Source: Sphagnum compactum
Lineage: Eukaryota; Bryophyta; Sphagnopsida; Sphagnales
Reading direction: 5' to 3'
Assembly (NCBI GenBank): GCA_965153455.1
Contig: OZ234493.1
Span: forward strand, 14,870,213 to 14,934,212
Length of the DNA: 64,000 nt
Shown here: positions 11,549-23,293 of the stretch, piece after piece
How the letters are laid out: every line of letters starts with the position of its first letter
Position numbering within the stretch: position 1 is the first letter of the stretch
Made by a program: the position numbers and the translations under genes
The notes under the pieces: generated by a model
Told to the model about the DNA's origin: nothing
Seen by the model: the letters and a program-made list of their open reading frames with translations, nothing else
The model's database searches: none

Positions 11549-12070
11549 CTAGTGTCCCTTCCTACCATGGGTGTCTAACACAGTAAGCAACCACTCAAGT
11601 GGCTTGTGGTCCATACCTAGAATAATATGAATGTGGTCTAGATATTGCCTAAAGTGCATCACAACCCAGATCAATGTGTAGCATTCTCCCTCCATTGGAT
11701 GATAGTTTTTTTGGCTTTTGGACAGATCTTTAGTTGCATAAGCCACAACCACTCCCTTTCTCCCATCCTTCTGACACAAAATAGTCCCCACTCCTTTGGT
11801 GGACTAGTCTACTTCCAAAATCAACGGCTCAGTGAAGTCACGTCTCACCAAGATTGGAATTGATGCTAGGCATTTCTTCAACTCCTCAAAAGTCAGTTGA
11901 CAAGCCTTAATCCAGACAAAAGACACAACTTTGCATGTCAGCTTGAACAGAGGTCTTGCCACATGAGCATAACCTCTGGTAAAATTCCTGTAGTAACTTG
12001 TGAGCCCTAGGAATGCCCTCATGTTTATTAGAGTTGTAGGAATTGGAAAAACTTGTATTGTTGCCACCAT
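11549..12070 (-). pseudogene. Ty3/gypsy RNase H and connection domain, degenerate
   Basis: The minus strand encodes FLGLTSYYRNFTRGYAHVAR (about 11970-12030), the usual stretch after the gypsy RT palm. It continues as PLFKLT..FEELKKCLASIPIL..LILEVD, where the final D is the first RNase H acid. After a short break comes KNYHPMEGECYTLIW with HFRQYLDH and MDHKPLEWLL (about 11590-11700). The two parts are separated by a stop or frameshift near 11795. In a live element RNase H removes RNA from the cDNA hybrid. Confidence 0.85.
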
Positions 12071-12144
12071 GCCTGGATCAGGTCAAATTCCAGCAGCATC
12101 TATTAAGTACAATGTCAGAAGCTCCAAACTTACAATTGGAAGGG

Positions 12145-12740
12145 TTAAGCTTCAGGTTCATGTTTCTTAATCGACTTAATACCCTGTGTAGATATTAGAT
12201 ATTGTAGATGCTCCTTCCAGTCCAAGCTGTGCATGTTGAAATCATCTATAAAAACCTTCACAAAATTAAGCTCATCCCTGAAAATCTCATTCATCACCCT
12301 GGAAAAGGTGCCAATGGCACTTTTTAGGCCAAATGGCATCACTAGCCATTCAAAAAGTACATTCTTGGTGATCACTGTTGTTTTCTTTATTTTTTCTAGA
12401 GCCATTCTAATCTGCCAAAAGCTGGATTGCAGATCAAGAGCTGAAAATATTGTGGATTTTCCCAACTGCGCTAAGACATCTTCCATTAAAGGCAAAGGGT
12501 ATGACTTATCCTTGTTTACTGATTTAAAGGTCTGTAGTCTTCACAAAACCTTGTAGATCCATCCCACTTTGTTGGTAATGTCACCTTGCAGGCATGTTCC
12601 AAATGACTAGCACATATCTTCCCAATTTGCATCAAAGCCTCAATCTGTTCCTTTAACCTCCCCTTCTTCTCAATATCAGAAATGGTTGGGTGTAGTCTGG
12701 CATGGAGGGAAGCCTTCCGTGTCAATGGAGTATTCTCCAA
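12145..12740 (-). pseudogene. Ty3/gypsy reverse transcriptase, degenerate
   Basis: The minus strand shows DGSTRFCEDYRPLNQ, then YPLPLMEDVLAQLGKSTIFS, ALDLQSSFWQIRM (catalytic Asp in LDL), FEWLVMPFGLKSAIGTFSRV, and FIDDFNMHSLDWKEHL, in which FIDD replaces the usual YxDD. A stop splits the domain near 12515. The catalytic acids are retained, but the frame is broken and the spacing in the C-terminal part is damaged. The clade cannot be settled by eye. Confidence 0.88.
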
Positions 12741-13560
12741 TTAGGCAGCATCCAAGCTCTCCCTTATTCCATGTAAAGACATCCTAAAGATCACTCAACA
12801 ACTCCCACGACTCATCAACTTTCTGCATATCCAATTTAGGCCTTACTTGAATTTTTCTTCTTATTTCCGGCCACCGTACTTCTTCTTTCCTACTTGCATC
12901 CTCAGGTGCTTCCATTCCTACTGCTGCAGCTCCTTCCATCAATGCTAGGGTGGTTAAAATAGCTTTGATTGTGGACTCACCATCAGATGTGTGCTTATAC
13001 TTTAGCCCATGTGTCCTGCAATTTTCTTCCTCCATAACCTAGCTAATCCAGTCTAAGAAGTCATCCTCCTTTTCTTCAAATGCTTCTTGGATCCTTTTTT
13101 GCTGGTCTTGCAGCAACACACCCACTAATTGCACTAGTCTTTTTGTCCTAATCAAGGCATCAAACCCTTCATCCTTCATCTCCTCCTCCATTTGTCCTAA
13201 TTCCAGAAAAGAGCTCTTCAAATTAGGAGGTCATTGTTGTGATTCAATAGCTTCTCTTATGAATTTTTTTGAAAGAAGATGCCTATGATCCAGGTCTACT
13301 TCCTCTGTCACCAACTTTTTCAAGTGCATGTGTCTTTGTTCTGCTGTTGCCACCTTTTCACCAAATGCATCAATCCTAATTCTCTTATTGTGCTACTGGA
13401 GATCACAGACTTAGAAGCCCTTCCATCAACTAAACCATCTACTTGATGCTCACCAATTTCAACAGAGATATGAAGGCTTCTCCCTTTTCCCATGTGATTC
13501 AAACATGCCTCCTTGTACAACTTACTAGATTTCCCCACAAGCTGCACTTCTGCTTGCCTT
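12741..13560 (-). pseudogene. Gypsy gag-pol upstream part with degenerate aspartic protease
   Basis: On the minus strand at 13320-13547 the reading SVEIGEHQVDGLVDGRASKS followed by VISSSTIRELGL fits a retroviral-type aspartic protease. The expected Asp-Thr/Ser-Gly-Ala active-site tetrad reads Asp-Gly-Arg-Ala, so the catalytic loop is altered. Between protease and RT (12784-13221) are acidic, Glu/Lys-rich linker fragments broken by stops. I could not delimit gag or LTRs. Confidence 0.65.
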
Positions 13561-13799
13561 GTTTGAGTCCCTCATGCCAGCTTGACCAAATCCACCAAAG
13601 TATTCCAACTCTGCGGGCACTGTAATTATCATCTCCACTGAGGGAAAATGAAATCCTCCCCTTCATGAAATGCATAAGAAGTTTTGACCTCATAGTTAGA
13701 ACTTGATTTGTAATTTGGTTTTAATTCCCAAGTAAATTTTTTTATTACATGTCTCTCTTTTTCTGAAGGTGTGTTCACACTTGGTGTTAGGGACTCTAG

Positions 13800-13975
13800 T
13801 GTTGAGTCCATTAACACCATTCTAGTGATTTAAGACTTAAACTTACTTATTGTGAAGATTTTATGTTACACTAACATTCATTTAACATTAAGCTATCACC
13901 CATTTAACATTGGGTGCCACTTAGGATGCCACCTAAATTTTCATTTAACATTGATTTAACATCAAGTGTGAATGC
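13800..13975. repeat. Short direct repeats around atttaacatt
   Basis: The string catttaacatt or a near variant occurs about five times between 13870 and 13970, mixed with gtgttgag/gtgccac segments. It is a small degenerate array upstream, in the minus-strand sense, of the gypsy relic. It could be remnant LTR sequence, but no second LTR was found. Confidence 0.45.
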
Positions 13976-15510
13976 ACCATTAGGAGGGTTCCTGAACTTT
14001 GTTATGGTCTTTTTTCACTCTTACTTCGTTCCATCCAAAACAACATAACTTTGAAGATTTATTTATTTATTTTTGGAGTGAAATTTGACAACATGAACTA
14101 TCACAATAATACACTTATAATGGGCTTTTGATTTTTTTTTTCTTTTTTTTAAAAAAATAGAGCATTCACAATGGAAAGCGCACATGTAGTTGTGGGACCA
14201 GAAATGTCATTGTTGTAAAGGTTTCTTCTTATGTTACATTATCTTTGTTATGAGGGTTAATGTTTTCAAAGGTTGTGGTGGAAAGAATCAAAGATTAAAT
14301 CTCATTTTGACATTGTTGAAAAGAATGTTTGACATATTATGCTCGAAATGTTGAACAAAATATATAGAATGACATTTTCAGCTGATAATTCTTACTTTTT
14401 CATCATGTTCAAAATCATCCAAAACAGAGCAATGAAAAAACCATTCAAATTTTGAGGATGCATGGCCTGAAGGAACACATATGGTCTAATGTGTTGAATG
14501 AATGAGATAGTGTTTGACAAAATGGATGAAGGAACACTTACTAGGCCAGTTTGACCATAAGCCCAAATTACAGGGTGTATGGGATAGGTGTTTTCCAGTA
14601 TTCCGCAGGTGAGTCTTTTACCTTGATAATGCCTATCGGTAAATTACATATCCTAACCGGTTGATAATTTTTTCTGTTACCTGCTATTGCCATACCCAGC
14701 TAGTAAATCTTTCTGACTTACCCTGTTTTTATACTACTTCATTAGAATATATTTGGATTTTACCCTTATTTGATGGGAGGTTTTTCCAGGGGTGGGTAAA
14801 AACGGGTATATGCCAAAATCATCTAACTAACATGGTTTGCACTACACGTGGTTATGGAGTAGTTCAAATTATAGGGTAAATATAAGGTAAATCATACATA
14901 AATTTGCCTTTACTCTATGAATAAGGTAAAATGTGGGTCAGCCTCAGGGTTTTTTTTCTTCAAATTGCTCAAGTAGGTTCAGTGGTGAGGACCCCCAGCC
15001 TTATTTAGCATTAAATGGCGATTGTCCTAGGTGCTCTGTAGCCTTTTTTTTTTTCAAAATCCTGCTTTGTACTCGCGACATCCATGAATGGAGTGTCTAA
15101 ATGTGACAACCTTTCACAGTTTTCTCTCAAAACATGACGAAGTTTGCAAAACAATTTTTAAAAATCCTTGTAGGATTCACAGCCCTCTTGTATTCGTCAC
15201 CAAGTGGCGAAATTTCACCCAAAAAAAACACTGATTAGTCTCCTATACCCATATCGAAATTGCGTATTTTCCAAAGCTTGTCTACCTTTATCTGGGTTTG
15301 GGAATGTTTTCGGATCTTATATATCTGTACCCAGCTCATATATTCAAGTCCATGTACACTAGTGCTGGGTGGGTACCAGGTTGGAACCTTGGTACACCAA
15401 TGTTGTCCAGGTAAGCACTGGAGATAATACTAGCTTAAGACCAAGGTTATATCAGTCTCAATATCAGGTATATACTTGCCACATACCAGCCAAAAATCAG
15501 GCTTGGACCA
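13976..15510. other. No gene recognised
   Basis: AT-rich sequence with poly-T runs. A segment at about 14570-14930 contains repeated gggtaaa/ggtaaat phrases, and a segment near 14970-15110 has a weak tRNA-like look (tcagtggtgaggac). Neither supports a gene call. Confidence 0.4.
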
Positions 15511-15514
15511 TAAT

Positions 15515-15620
15515 ACCAGGATCAGGCTGGAATGAAAGCTTTTAGAAAGATCCAATACCAGTACCAGGCTGGTATGAAATTATTAAAAAGATTCAATACC
15601 AGTAGGTCCAGCTCGTATGT
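15515..15620. repeat. 42-bp direct repeat in a ccagg-rich tract
   Basis: Two copies of a 42-bp unit (caggctgg-atgaaa, then aaagat-caataccagta) start near 15523 and 15565. They lie in a longer tract (15370-15620) rich in ccaggt/taccag variants, which is likely an old decayed tandem array. Confidence 0.6.
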
Positions 15621-15699
15621 TCAAAAGTTGACACCCGCCAACACTGGTACACATCCAAAACTTGTGCTCATCACATTGAATGGAAATTTGTGATGAAGA

Positions 15700-16420
15700 A
15701 AGAATTAGAGAAGAAATGTTTTTTAATGTGTCTTCCAACCCTATTAGACAAACATGATGACAAAGATGGGATCAGAATTCTGCAAATACGAATAACTGGT
15801 AATTTATACAGCTATTGATGCCTAGACTTGATCAAGGGAGATGAACAATCTAGGAGTTGTGCAAAAATTCTGTGGAGCATGTGAAACCAAAAGTTGAATC
15901 CATGGGCACAATGGCAAATCAAAGAGAGCGGAGAAATTGTTAGGAGAGGAAAGAAGGAACAATTTACTGGAAATTGGGCTGTGGCAAACACATGCAATAT
16001 GCATCAATATGCACAAGTGCACTACGGAATTAGACATGCTTCTGATAATTCTGACACGCAATTGTTATGTGTTATGTGTTATGTCACAATGTCAATGTTG
16101 TAGAAGTGGAATGTTTGTGATGAAGTGGGAGCAATGGCAGCCAAGGAAGAAATTAATGCATTCCTTTCTTCCCAATGGAAGGATCGGCAACATCATTTCC
16201 ATTTAAGGCACCAAAACAGAAATTTTGTTCTTTGATGGGGATTGCAGCTCCATGATGCTACAGATGCCCCTGGTGCAGCAAGGGCCCAGATCTTTGTGTG
16301 GAAGCTGTTTGTGATACTATGTCCCATCAATTGCATGCAAATTGTGGTACACCAGCCAGGAAACTCTTGAACTTTAAAGCTGCCTCACGCAACAAGATGG
16401 ACCAGAAGGGACAGTGAGTG
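15700..16420 (+). pseudogene. Module D, copy 1, strongly eroded
   Basis: Scattered blocks match module D copies 2 and 3 in the same order: the region around cttgatcaagggagatga (near 15830, compare 33350 and 45895), gcagccaaggaagaaatt (near 16138, compare 33825), and attgtggtacaccagccagg with the following aactcttgaa-tt-aaagctgcct (near 16340, compare 34280 and 46890). No open frame of useful length remains. It sits upstream of module A copy 1, as in the other two units. Confidence 0.6.
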
Positions 16421-17720
16421 TAGAACAGATCTTCGAGCGGTTCTGACAATTTGCTATTGCATAATCCCCCGTGCTATCCACACACAAAGCCCTCCACACG
16501 ATGCATGTTTTTTGCTACTGTTGAATATTAATATGCGCACAGCTTAGTCATTAGGGAGAACTAGATTAATTAGGATTAGTAGGAAGTTTACTCAGAAACT
16601 TCTTATATTCTACAATCGGTGGTTTTTTTTTCTGATCTAGCTAGAGTTCAGGAGTTCTGATCTAGAGTTCAATTTAGTTAGTGTCTATTTTTACTGTTGG
16701 CCATGAGGCTTATATTCTCTTTTGCTTTTCTTTTCTTTGAACTGTTCTGTTCCCAGAAGTCAAGTGACTTCTGTGAGATCTCTTTTATCAGCTACCATCA
16801 AGTGAACTCTAAATTGAAAAGCAAGTTAGGCTTGCTGTTGCCTCCGTGCTATCACTTCTGATGCCACCATCACACGCCTTGTGAACAATACCCAACACAA
16901 GATGTCTCAATATCTTGCACTTTATGATTTTCAGGTGGGTTTGGATCAACTTCTATCAGTGGCAGCTCTGTACCTAGCTTCAAATCCCTCTGCACATACT
17001 GACAATGGAGCTTTGGATTAAACAGAGTGACTCAATTGCTCTGTGGAATACAGACCAACAAACTATGGAACCCTCGCTATAACAGAAAAAAATTGATATT
17101 GGTCTTGAGAACGTGTTTTTAAGACGTTCTCAGCACCAGTGTACGAGAATGTTTTAAAGAAATGTCAATATTTCATACATAGGAAGAGGAGCCCTAAACG
17201 GGATGAAAATGGATGAAAATTTACATGCTTCCATCAACCCGACTGCTAGCTGGTGGGCCGAGAAAGAATCTGGAGCCCAATGACATCGGTGGAGGCCTCC
17301 AGATGCTACACATGGCTACTTTCTCATGAATGCCGTGGTTGCATTGCAGGAGAATTAGGGTTTCCACAGTTTGGGGGTCCCCAAGAACATGTGAGCCCCA
17401 AAACGGGCCAGAAGTCACCTTGGTTTGTCAAACCTTAGGGGTCTTTTTGTGTGAGTAAAGCCCCAGGTGAGGGACGTGCTCAAAATAACGGGCCTAGGAT
17501 GAGGTAGTAGTAAGTCTGGTCCCAGATTGGGGGAATGTAGCCCCCTTGTGGGGGCCTTACCCATCATAAAGCACAAGGTGAACTTTTATCACGAGGTTAA
17601 GCATAAATAGAGCACAAGGTGTAAGATAGCGGGGGTTCTTATGTTCATAAAGCACTCAGGTAGATTTTTTTTATGTAAATAGAGGACACCTTGAATCCAG
17701 GAATATAGCCTTCTTGAAAA
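16421..17720. other. Spacer, no gene recognised
   Basis: Mixed sequence between module D copy 1 and repeat B copy 1. A small inverted repeat (gagaacgt/acgttctc) occurs near 17106-17131. Open frames at 17221-17438 on both strands overlap each other and show no domain. Confidence 0.35.
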
Positions 17721-17725
17721 GAGGA

Positions 17726-17791
17726 GGCAGCTTACACCTACTTAAGGGGCATAAGGTGCCTCCTGTGCTTGCGAAGTAGGTGTAAGCTGCC
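17726..17791. repeat. Short perfect hairpin, 18-bp stem
   Basis: ggcagcttacacctactt (17726-17743) is followed after a 30-nt gap by its exact reverse complement aagtaggtgtaagctgcc (17774-17791). It lies just upstream of repeat B copy 1. A comparable hairpin sits upstream of repeat B copy 2 at 48660-48738, with a different sequence. Confidence 0.85.
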
Positions 17792-17834
17792 TACATTAAA
17801 AAAAAAGTCACCTCCAAACTCTGCATTTCCTTTC

Positions 17835-18400
17835 TAGTGCTTCACTCTAGGTAAGGCCTTGCTGTCAGGGCATTACCACGTGAGAGCTTGGACATTGTGC
17901 CTTGAAGCTTGGGCTCAAACCTTGGCTCCCAGGGTATCAGCAGGCCCTTCCCTACACTTAGACTCAAATCTTACACCTACTCCTTGAGAGTGCTAAGAAT
18001 CTTACTCCTACAAGTAGACATATTTTCTCTCTCACTTCGAGCGTGAGATTTCTCCTTTTTTCTAGCAGAGAGATTTCCATGAAAGAGATTCATGAATATA
18101 AGGTACCCTCCAAATTACTGTTTCTTTCAACCAATATTGTCATTTTTTGGACCAGAAAATTTGGGAAAATGTGGAAGTGTTTATTATTCTAGTGTGGATT
18201 TGACTAATATTACTATTTTGTTTGAAAAATTCGCCAATTTTTCAATTAAATAAATTGAAGAAAAAAGAAAAAAGGAACCTGCTCCAAGCATACTACAAAA
18301 TTTCTCCAAGTGCTTGCAAGTTACTTTAAAAACGTTTCCCTAAACTTTCTAGATCACCAGCATTGTTGATTAAGAGAGCGGATGGCACCAATTACTTCAG
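17835..18400 (+). repeat. Dispersed repeat B, copy 1
   Basis: Closely similar to 48640-49360 in the same orientation: gctgtcaggg, attgtgccttgaa, cttacacctactccttgaga (compare 17971-17990), cctacaagtag, ctagcagagagatttccatga, and gatataaggtaccctccaaa-type blocks. A fragment also lies at 53890-54050. Module A copy 2 lacks this block, so B is probably a separate element inserted in the spacer of units 1 and 3. Confidence 0.75.
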
Positions 18401-18589
18401 CTTGGCACTGGATTCAACAGTCCTGTGGGATGATCTATAGAACGGAATTATCACGCACTGCTACTGAATCATTCCATGGATGCTAATTGGAGACCAACTA
18501 TTTGGTACAATTCCAACTGGCTGTGGAATTTTGCAATTTTTCAAAGCTATAATAGTTCACACAAACTTAGTGTTTAGTCTAGTACTCAC

Positions 18590-18926
18590 CATTGGTTTGT
18601 ACAATCCTCGATGATACACGTGATGATGCATTGGCTTCGACTACGACTGCCTGCAACTGAGCATCATGGGGAGGGACGATTGGCTCCCGCCCACGCGCAA
18701 CAAACTCTCGAGTAAGCTTCAGAAGATGTCGGAGGATGTTTACCGATTCTCGTGTGAGTCGCAGTAAGAGCACGAGAATGAAGAAAACCAGGATCAGAGC
18801 TTCCATATATGGCTTATCAACATCGAAGAACTGCGGGCTTGGAATTAGCAGCTGGAGCTCATGGCTGGAGCTGGTCACCGCCATGAGTCGAGGAAGACGT
18901 GATCCTAAGCTGGGTGGAGACTTCAT
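18590..18926 (-). pseudogene. Module A ORF, copy 1, exon 1 (second exon deleted)
   Basis: Exon 1 is intact: MKSPPS start at 18926, hydrophobic AEVLILVFLSLVLLVRL-like segment (here EALILVFFILVLLLRLTRES), Arg-rich amphipathic part, then PPHDAQLQAVVVEANASSRV. It ends at AATG|GTGAGT, the same donor and phase as copies 2 and 3. Exon 1 is 337 nt here, against 340 and 346 in the others, so all length changes are multiples of three. The region that carries exon 2 in the other copies is missing between about 18500 and 18515, so a full product is not expected. The protein family is not recognised. Confidence 0.6.
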
Positions 18927-19196
18927 TTTTCAGCTGCCAGCAGACGATCAGAAACTTACTGAAGCTCCTGCGACAAACAAATCACTACTATTATATTAGA
19001 AGCGTAGTCACAAACGAACCCTTGATGAAGAATAAGTTGCAGCAGGACGGTACTGAAACATGGAGAAGAAGCATTGAAGGGAAAGCAAGAGATCAGAAGC
19101 TCCAAACAGCTAGGTTGAACTCAACCCTTTATGGAAAGCATATATATATATCCCATGATGAACATATTCATCATTCAGACTGGTCGCAAAGACAAG

Positions 19197-19460
19197 TCAT
19201 GGGGGTGCAAAGAAAGAGGTACTCAGCCTGTTGGCTTGGCGGCCCCACTCATGACCTGACACTTCATTGGGTGGCCCGGGAATCAAGCAAAACAGGGGGT
19301 TGCAACTAAGGAGATACTCAGCCGTAGCGTTGGCGGGCCCACCCATCACCTGATACAGCTCCGGGCGGCCGGTAGAATGGTTCGGGTTCTCTGAATGGGT
19401 GGGACCTCCAACCCAAAAGGCTGAGTACCTCCTCCTTTGCAACTCCCTGATTTTGCTTTA
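19197..19460. repeat. Compound inverted repeat 5' of module A copy 1
   Basis: A motif gcaaagaaagaggtactcag followed by cc-gttgg-tgg-gg-cccac begins at about 19207. It is repeated in direct orientation from about 19301 (gcaactaaggagatactcag) and in inverted orientation at about 19395-19460 (ggctgagtacctcctccttt then gcaact). The outer arms also share caaaa-caggg-gttgca. A further single copy lies at 40655-40700. The structure could fold into a hairpin and sits about 270 bp 5' of the copy 1 start codon. Confidence 0.6.
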
Positions 19461-19469
19461 TTACCTGAT

Positions 19470-21040
19470 TTGGACTATTCCTCCCCCGCCTGGTCCCATA
19501 TTACTCTTCTTTCCTCAACCTGCACGGCATGGACCGTATGTTCTTTTGCTGCTCATTCATTCACGGTTTGGGTTTGAAGAAAAAGGAATGAAGATTCTAA
19601 GACTTGTTTAGGGCTATTTTTGATAAATAATATTTATTTGAAATAAATTTTCAGTGAATTTTCCAAGATAGGATAATGTAATGAAGTACATAATTGTGTA
19701 TTAATGTTTTGATTTACAAGTAGAAACACACCAAATGCCAAAATGAGTTACAATGAACAATTTAAAAACTTGGGCAGGAATTTCCCAGTATATTGCGAGG
19801 GCACTTTACCAAGTGGAATAACTCAACAGGAAGCCCTTTCCATTTCTGGGAAGGGCATTTCGTTTTTGAAATGCTTGTGTTAACTTTTTAAAACTGTTTT
19901 TACTGCGATACTTGGTGGGTATCAAAAGGATATTCATCAAGCATATTTTTGTAATTAAAAATAAAATAAAAATACTGCGGTGATTTGAACTCTGGAATCC
20001 TTTAAAATTTGAAATTTATTTTAATTTTTAATTTTGATGTAGCCAAAAACATTTTGGCTAGATTTTTTGGCTAGGTCTTTCTGATCGGGTTTTTGACTTG
20101 TCAAATGAGACCAGGCAACAAAAAAAATTATATTTTATTATTATTTTTAAAAAATTATGCCCCAAATATTGATTAGTAATAGGTAAGCAAGGTAACTTAT
20201 CATAGGTAAATTTACACTAACCTATATATACTAGCCTATACCCATATTAACCTAGGTTGTTCTAGCCTACTTAAGTTATACTAGGCGACATAATAATATA
20301 TTGGCCTACATTAACCTAATATACCTATATCATTAGCCTAAGGTACTTATATTTACCTAGACAACTATCTAATCTATACTAATGGGCAAACCTATACTTG
20401 GGTGGTCCCACTTGGGACTACCTCACCAAAATCCAAGGAAAGGTAGACCCATTTTAATTCAATTTAAAAAAAAAACATTATCATGTTTATTATTGACTTG
20501 CACCACATGGTCTTTCTATTTTCCACCTACATTACGAAAAAATTGATACTTACATAGGCTACACAAATAAGAAATTTTTGTTCTTGAAATGTTTTTGACA
20601 TTCCTAACCCCTTATTAATGTGTGTTAAATTCTACCATTGTAAAATAATTGTTATTTAATTTATCAACTTCATTCACCTTAATGGCCCCAATTGTTGATC
20701 AAAATTTAAAAAGAAAATTACTACAAATTTGTAAACATGAATGCAAATACCCTTCTTTACCTTTTAGCCCTAACTTTTGAAAATTGCTCAGAACTTTGTG
20801 GCTACTTCACTCCATTATTTATTAAACAAATTTAAAAATGATCATTTAAAATCTTTTTAAAAAATGAAAAATTACATTTCTTTTCTATTCTTGAACAAAA
20901 GAACCCCAAATGTTACTTTAACATACATTATTTAATTAATTCTGGACTTTTGGAAAAGTCTGAAAATAATTCAAAACAATTTGGATAATTTTTTTAAAAA
21001 TCAAAATTATAAATTGCACTTGGTGGCCAAGAGGCCCAAT
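19470..21040. other. AT-rich stretch, no gene
   Basis: No domain was read on either strand. A low-complexity tract at about 20170-20420 is built of cctata, cctag and cctacatt variants, and resembles a decayed short tandem repeat. Tagged by the phrase ttttggcta near 20055. Confidence 0.45.
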
Positions 21041-21049
21041 GCATATTAT

Positions 21050-21790
21050 CATTATTGGTTGTGACCACAAGAATCACATGAAAGAAGAAGGCTAATTTGA
21101 ATATTACTTAATACTTGGTGGTCACCATGTGACAAAGAGTCACAATGGAGGACTCAACAAGATTTGAGGGAATTAAAAACATTCCAAGCAAAAAAGGGCT
21201 CAAGAAAATAATCTGAATATTATGTGGATCACAAAAGAAAAAATGAATAGAACTAAAACATGGTGGTCACTAAGTGATAAAGTGTGAAAATGGAGGACTC
21301 AAAATGATTAGAAGGATTTTTAAAAGTTCCAAAGTAAAATAGGGCTCAAAAAGATAATATGAATATTGTGTAGATCACAAAAGAAAAAATGAAATAGAAC
21401 TAAGACATGGTGGTCATTAAGTGATAAAGAATGAGAATGGAGGACTCAAAAGGATTAGAAGGATTATTGAAAATTTCAAAGTAAAATAGGGCTCAAAAAG
21501 ATAATATGAATATTGTGTAGATCACAAAAATAAAAATGAAATAGATATAAAACCTCATGGTCACCAAGTGATAAGAAGTGAAAATGGAAGACTCAAAAGG
21601 ATTAGAAAGATTTTTAAAAATTCCAAAGTAAAAGAGGGTTCAGGAGGATAATATGAAATTGTATAGATCACAAAAGTTAAAATGAAATAGAACTAAAACT
21701 TGGTGGTCACCAGGTGATAAAAAATGGAAATGGAGGATTCACAAGGATCTAAGGGATTCAAAATATCCAAATTAAAAGAGCACTCATGAA
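21050..21790. repeat. 146-147 bp tandem array, five units
   Basis: The block tggtggtcacca/taagtgataaa followed by atggaggactcaaaaggatt and gggctcaaaaagataatatg recurs with unit starts near 21116, 21261, 21408, 21555 and 21701 (spacing 145-147 bp). Inner units are the most alike and the edges more diverged, as expected for a decaying satellite. The unit is close to a nucleosomal DNA length and contains a near-palindrome tggtggtcacca. Confidence 0.9.
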
Positions 21791-23280
21791 ATATCCATCA
21801 TTTCAAATAAATTTTATTAAATAAATAAATCATTAGATTGTGTCGTATCAAATAAAATTTACGAAACTTGCAATGGAAGTTTGAAAGTTCAACAAAATCA
21901 TCCTTTGCTAGCATACAAACCCTTTAAAGTTGCAAACATCGTCACACGGTCTACAAACAATAATACAAACCAATTGCAAGCAAAACTCAGTAATTAAATA
22001 AATAAAGATAACTCAAAGGTGAACAACAAAAATACAATAAATTAATTTTCCTTAGGTATAAAAAAAGTTCATACCTAAAATAAGTTGAGTAATGCCACTC
22101 TCCCCATTATCATTTTTCATATATTGCATAAACCAAGAATAATTTGGTGAAGAAGAAAACAAATGGGGCTTTGGTTGGTTGATAATGATTTCATAATGGA
22201 CACCAATTGTCCTTGCCAATGGTAATCCAACAAACATTGGCCATAAACACGATGCCAAGTCCAACCACTGGGCCTTTTTTTTGATAACTTATGTCCTCTA
22301 AAAGATGCAAAGAAAAGATCGCGCTACACTTGGAATTTCGAAAGGCCTTGCTTGGCTCATCGTTAATGAGTAACATTTAGTCTTCTATCCCATAGGGTAG
22401 CCCTCAACATGCAAAGTACACATAATTCAAATCCTTAAGATAATAATATGTCCCTGTAGTGAGTTCACCCAAGGTCCTAACGCATTGATCACGTCCCCAA
22501 ATAAAAACTAATTGATCAACAAATGTTTATGGCACCAACAAAGGAAGAACTTACATCACATCTTGCAACAACATACAAGACTAAATTGCAATATAAATTT
22601 TTTTGAACACTCAAGAAAGAAAACCTTGCATTCCAACTCTTGATTCTAATTTGTTAATGTTAATATTTTTGCCATTCACACAACAATTGTCTTGCAGAAC
22701 ATCACATTTTGGGAAATTATAACACGTCACACCGTTCACATTGAAAATCAACAAATTTTTGGGTTCAGCAGGATATGACCGAAAGCGCTTATGTAGACCT
22801 TAGACAAATAGAGATGGACATAGATAAAAAACCTACAAAAATTAGGAGATGCTAGTCCAACTAAAAATTTACAAAAATTGAATTGATATTTAAAATATGG
22901 AAGGAAAATTTTGAATGTTGGCCTTGAAAATCTATAAAGAACTAAACAAATTCATTAATCACATGAATTCAAAACACACCAAATACCATTTGGTGGCCAC
23001 TAGATAGATTCAATTCTAAAGAGTTAAAAGTATGACATAGAACACCAGGTAGTCACTAAATGGCTACATAAAAGAAAACAAGTTGGGAGCCAATGTGAAG
23101 TTTAACTTTGGGGCCATTAGGCCAAAAGTAGATGCCTTGAAGACAAAGACTAGATGCAACATTAGCAATAATATAATTAAAGATTTAATAGATTTGAAAG
23201 GAAACATTTCAAGTTTTCAACTAAAGAAATCAAAATGAGTAATTAATACTAGGAAATTTTTCATTTCATTTTCAATTTTG
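21791..23280. other. No recognised gene; short minus-strand frames
   Basis: Minus-strand open frames at 22052-22264 and 22191-22376 overlap and may be one frame broken by an indel. They show no motif I can name. At 22985-23075 there are single diverged occurrences of the satellite-like phrase tttggtggccactag. Confidence 0.35.
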
Positions 23281-23293
23281 TATTATTACAAAA

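Noticed and set aside
14970-15110. tRNA-derived SINE (tcagtggtgaggac phrase)
   Set aside because: No A and B box at proper spacing, no cloverleaf, and no second copy seen in the window.
18736-18999. Plus-strand frame, 87 aa, repeated at 36890-37156 and 50805-51071
   Set aside because: It is the antisense shadow of module A exon 1. The minus-strand frame has the splice donor, shared start and in-frame indel pattern.
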